In this document: one piece after another, positions 63,873 to 64,000 of the stretch
Layout: each line of letters starts with the position of its first letter
Position numbering within the stretch: position 1 is the stretch's first letter
Origin: Desulfobulbaceae bacterium
GTDB taxonomy: Bacteria > Desulfobacterota > Desulfobulbia > Desulfobulbales > SURF-16
DNA: 64,000 nt
NCBI GenBank assembly: GCA_024637145.1
Contig: JAGXFQ010000037.1
Span: forward strand, 1-64,000
Direction: 5' to 3'
Position numbers and translations under genes: made by a program
Notes under the pieces: generated by a model
Databases searched by the model: none
The model's input: the letters and a program-made list of their open reading frames with translations, nothing else
Told to the model about the DNA's origin: nothing

Positions 63873-64000
63873 TTATCGAGGGAAATTTGTGGGGTGAAAG
63901 GGCAGGGCGGCAGCAGCAAGTTTTTTGAGTTCTTTTTTTATCTGCCCGGTGGGGACCAGCGGCGGCATCAGGGTGAGACTTTTTTCCAGGGGCTGGGGGG
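63873..64000 (-). CDS. 3' end of a gene cut by the window edge
   Basis: The minus-strand frame ends at the TAA at 63875-63873 and reads ...LEKSLTLMPPLVPTGQIKKE then LKKLAAAALPFHPTNFPR. Only ~41 codons are inside the window and the family cannot be told. The 18-bp spacing to the antiporter gene and the lack of stops support a real gene. Confidence 0.55.
   Translation of the reverse strand, partial: PQPLEKSLTLMPPLVPTGQIKKELKKLAAAALPFHPTNFPR

Overview
The window is a GC-rich chromosomal segment that looks like a Desulfobulbales-type (former Deltaproteobacteria) anaerobe. This is inferred from gene families, not from a marker gene: a selenoprotein-type SelD with an in-frame UGA, a PEP-CTERM exported protein behind a cyclic-dinucleotide (GEMM-like) riboswitch, a UbiD-family decarboxylase of the menaquinone type, multihaem cytochromes with a periplasmic nitrate reductase, and an ArsM-like/radical-SAM fusion. 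No phage, transposase gene, integrase or CRISPR array is visible. Most of the window is housekeeping sequence in short operons.

Layout. 0.2-6.5 kb: DUF2721 membrane protein, a 1054-residue radical SAM / ArsM-like methyltransferase / DUF5714 fusion, rph, tgt and yajC. Three hairpin elements built of 9-bp units punctuate this part. 6.5-16.5 kb: U32 family protein, gpsA, selD (Sec-containing), pit with its DUF47 partner, a nitrilase-heptose adenylyltransferase fusion, groES-groEL and tRNA-Met. 16.8-22.4 kb: riboswitch plus PEP-CTERM gene, a reduced RelA-type synthetase, two small exported proteins, a decayed flavin reductase gene and a RluA-type synthase. 22.7-31.6 kb: a tight trehalose/glycogen operon (DUF5752, treT, glgX, treZ, treY). 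31.7-43 kb: two PilZ-type proteins, a TM2 protein, a pseudouridine synthase-methyltransferase fusion, tRNA-Asn, an HU/IHF-like protein, rluB, a ubiD-like decarboxylase, YjbQ and an orphan PhoR-type kinase. 43-53.6 kb: an AEC transporter, napF, an iron-sulfur nitroreductase, napDAGHBC and a porin. 53.7-64 kb: htpG, a lone receiver, a ThiC/BzaF-family enzyme, a MagIII-like glycosylase, a MITE-like element, an M24 peptidase operon, an aldolase/dehydrogenase fusion, a Ca/Na antiporter and a truncated gene at the edge.

How it works together. The nap genes form a periplasmic nitrate respiration module. Upstream of napD there is a strong sigma-54 promoter, preceded by two 16-bp near-palindromes 30 bp apart, which suggests control by an enhancer-binding protein not encoded here. 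The trehalose operon offers two routes to trehalose: from glycogen (GlgX, TreY, TreZ) and from a nucleotide sugar plus glucose (TreT). Two PilZ proteins and the riboswitch point to cyclic dinucleotide signalling.

The most unusual items are the radical SAM/ArsM/DUF5714 fusion with its cysteine pairs, the 9-bp-unit hairpin family that supplies the 3' end of that gene, the nap enhancer/sigma-54 region, two unexpected enzyme fusions, and a MITE whose two ends provide the stop codons of both convergent flanking genes.
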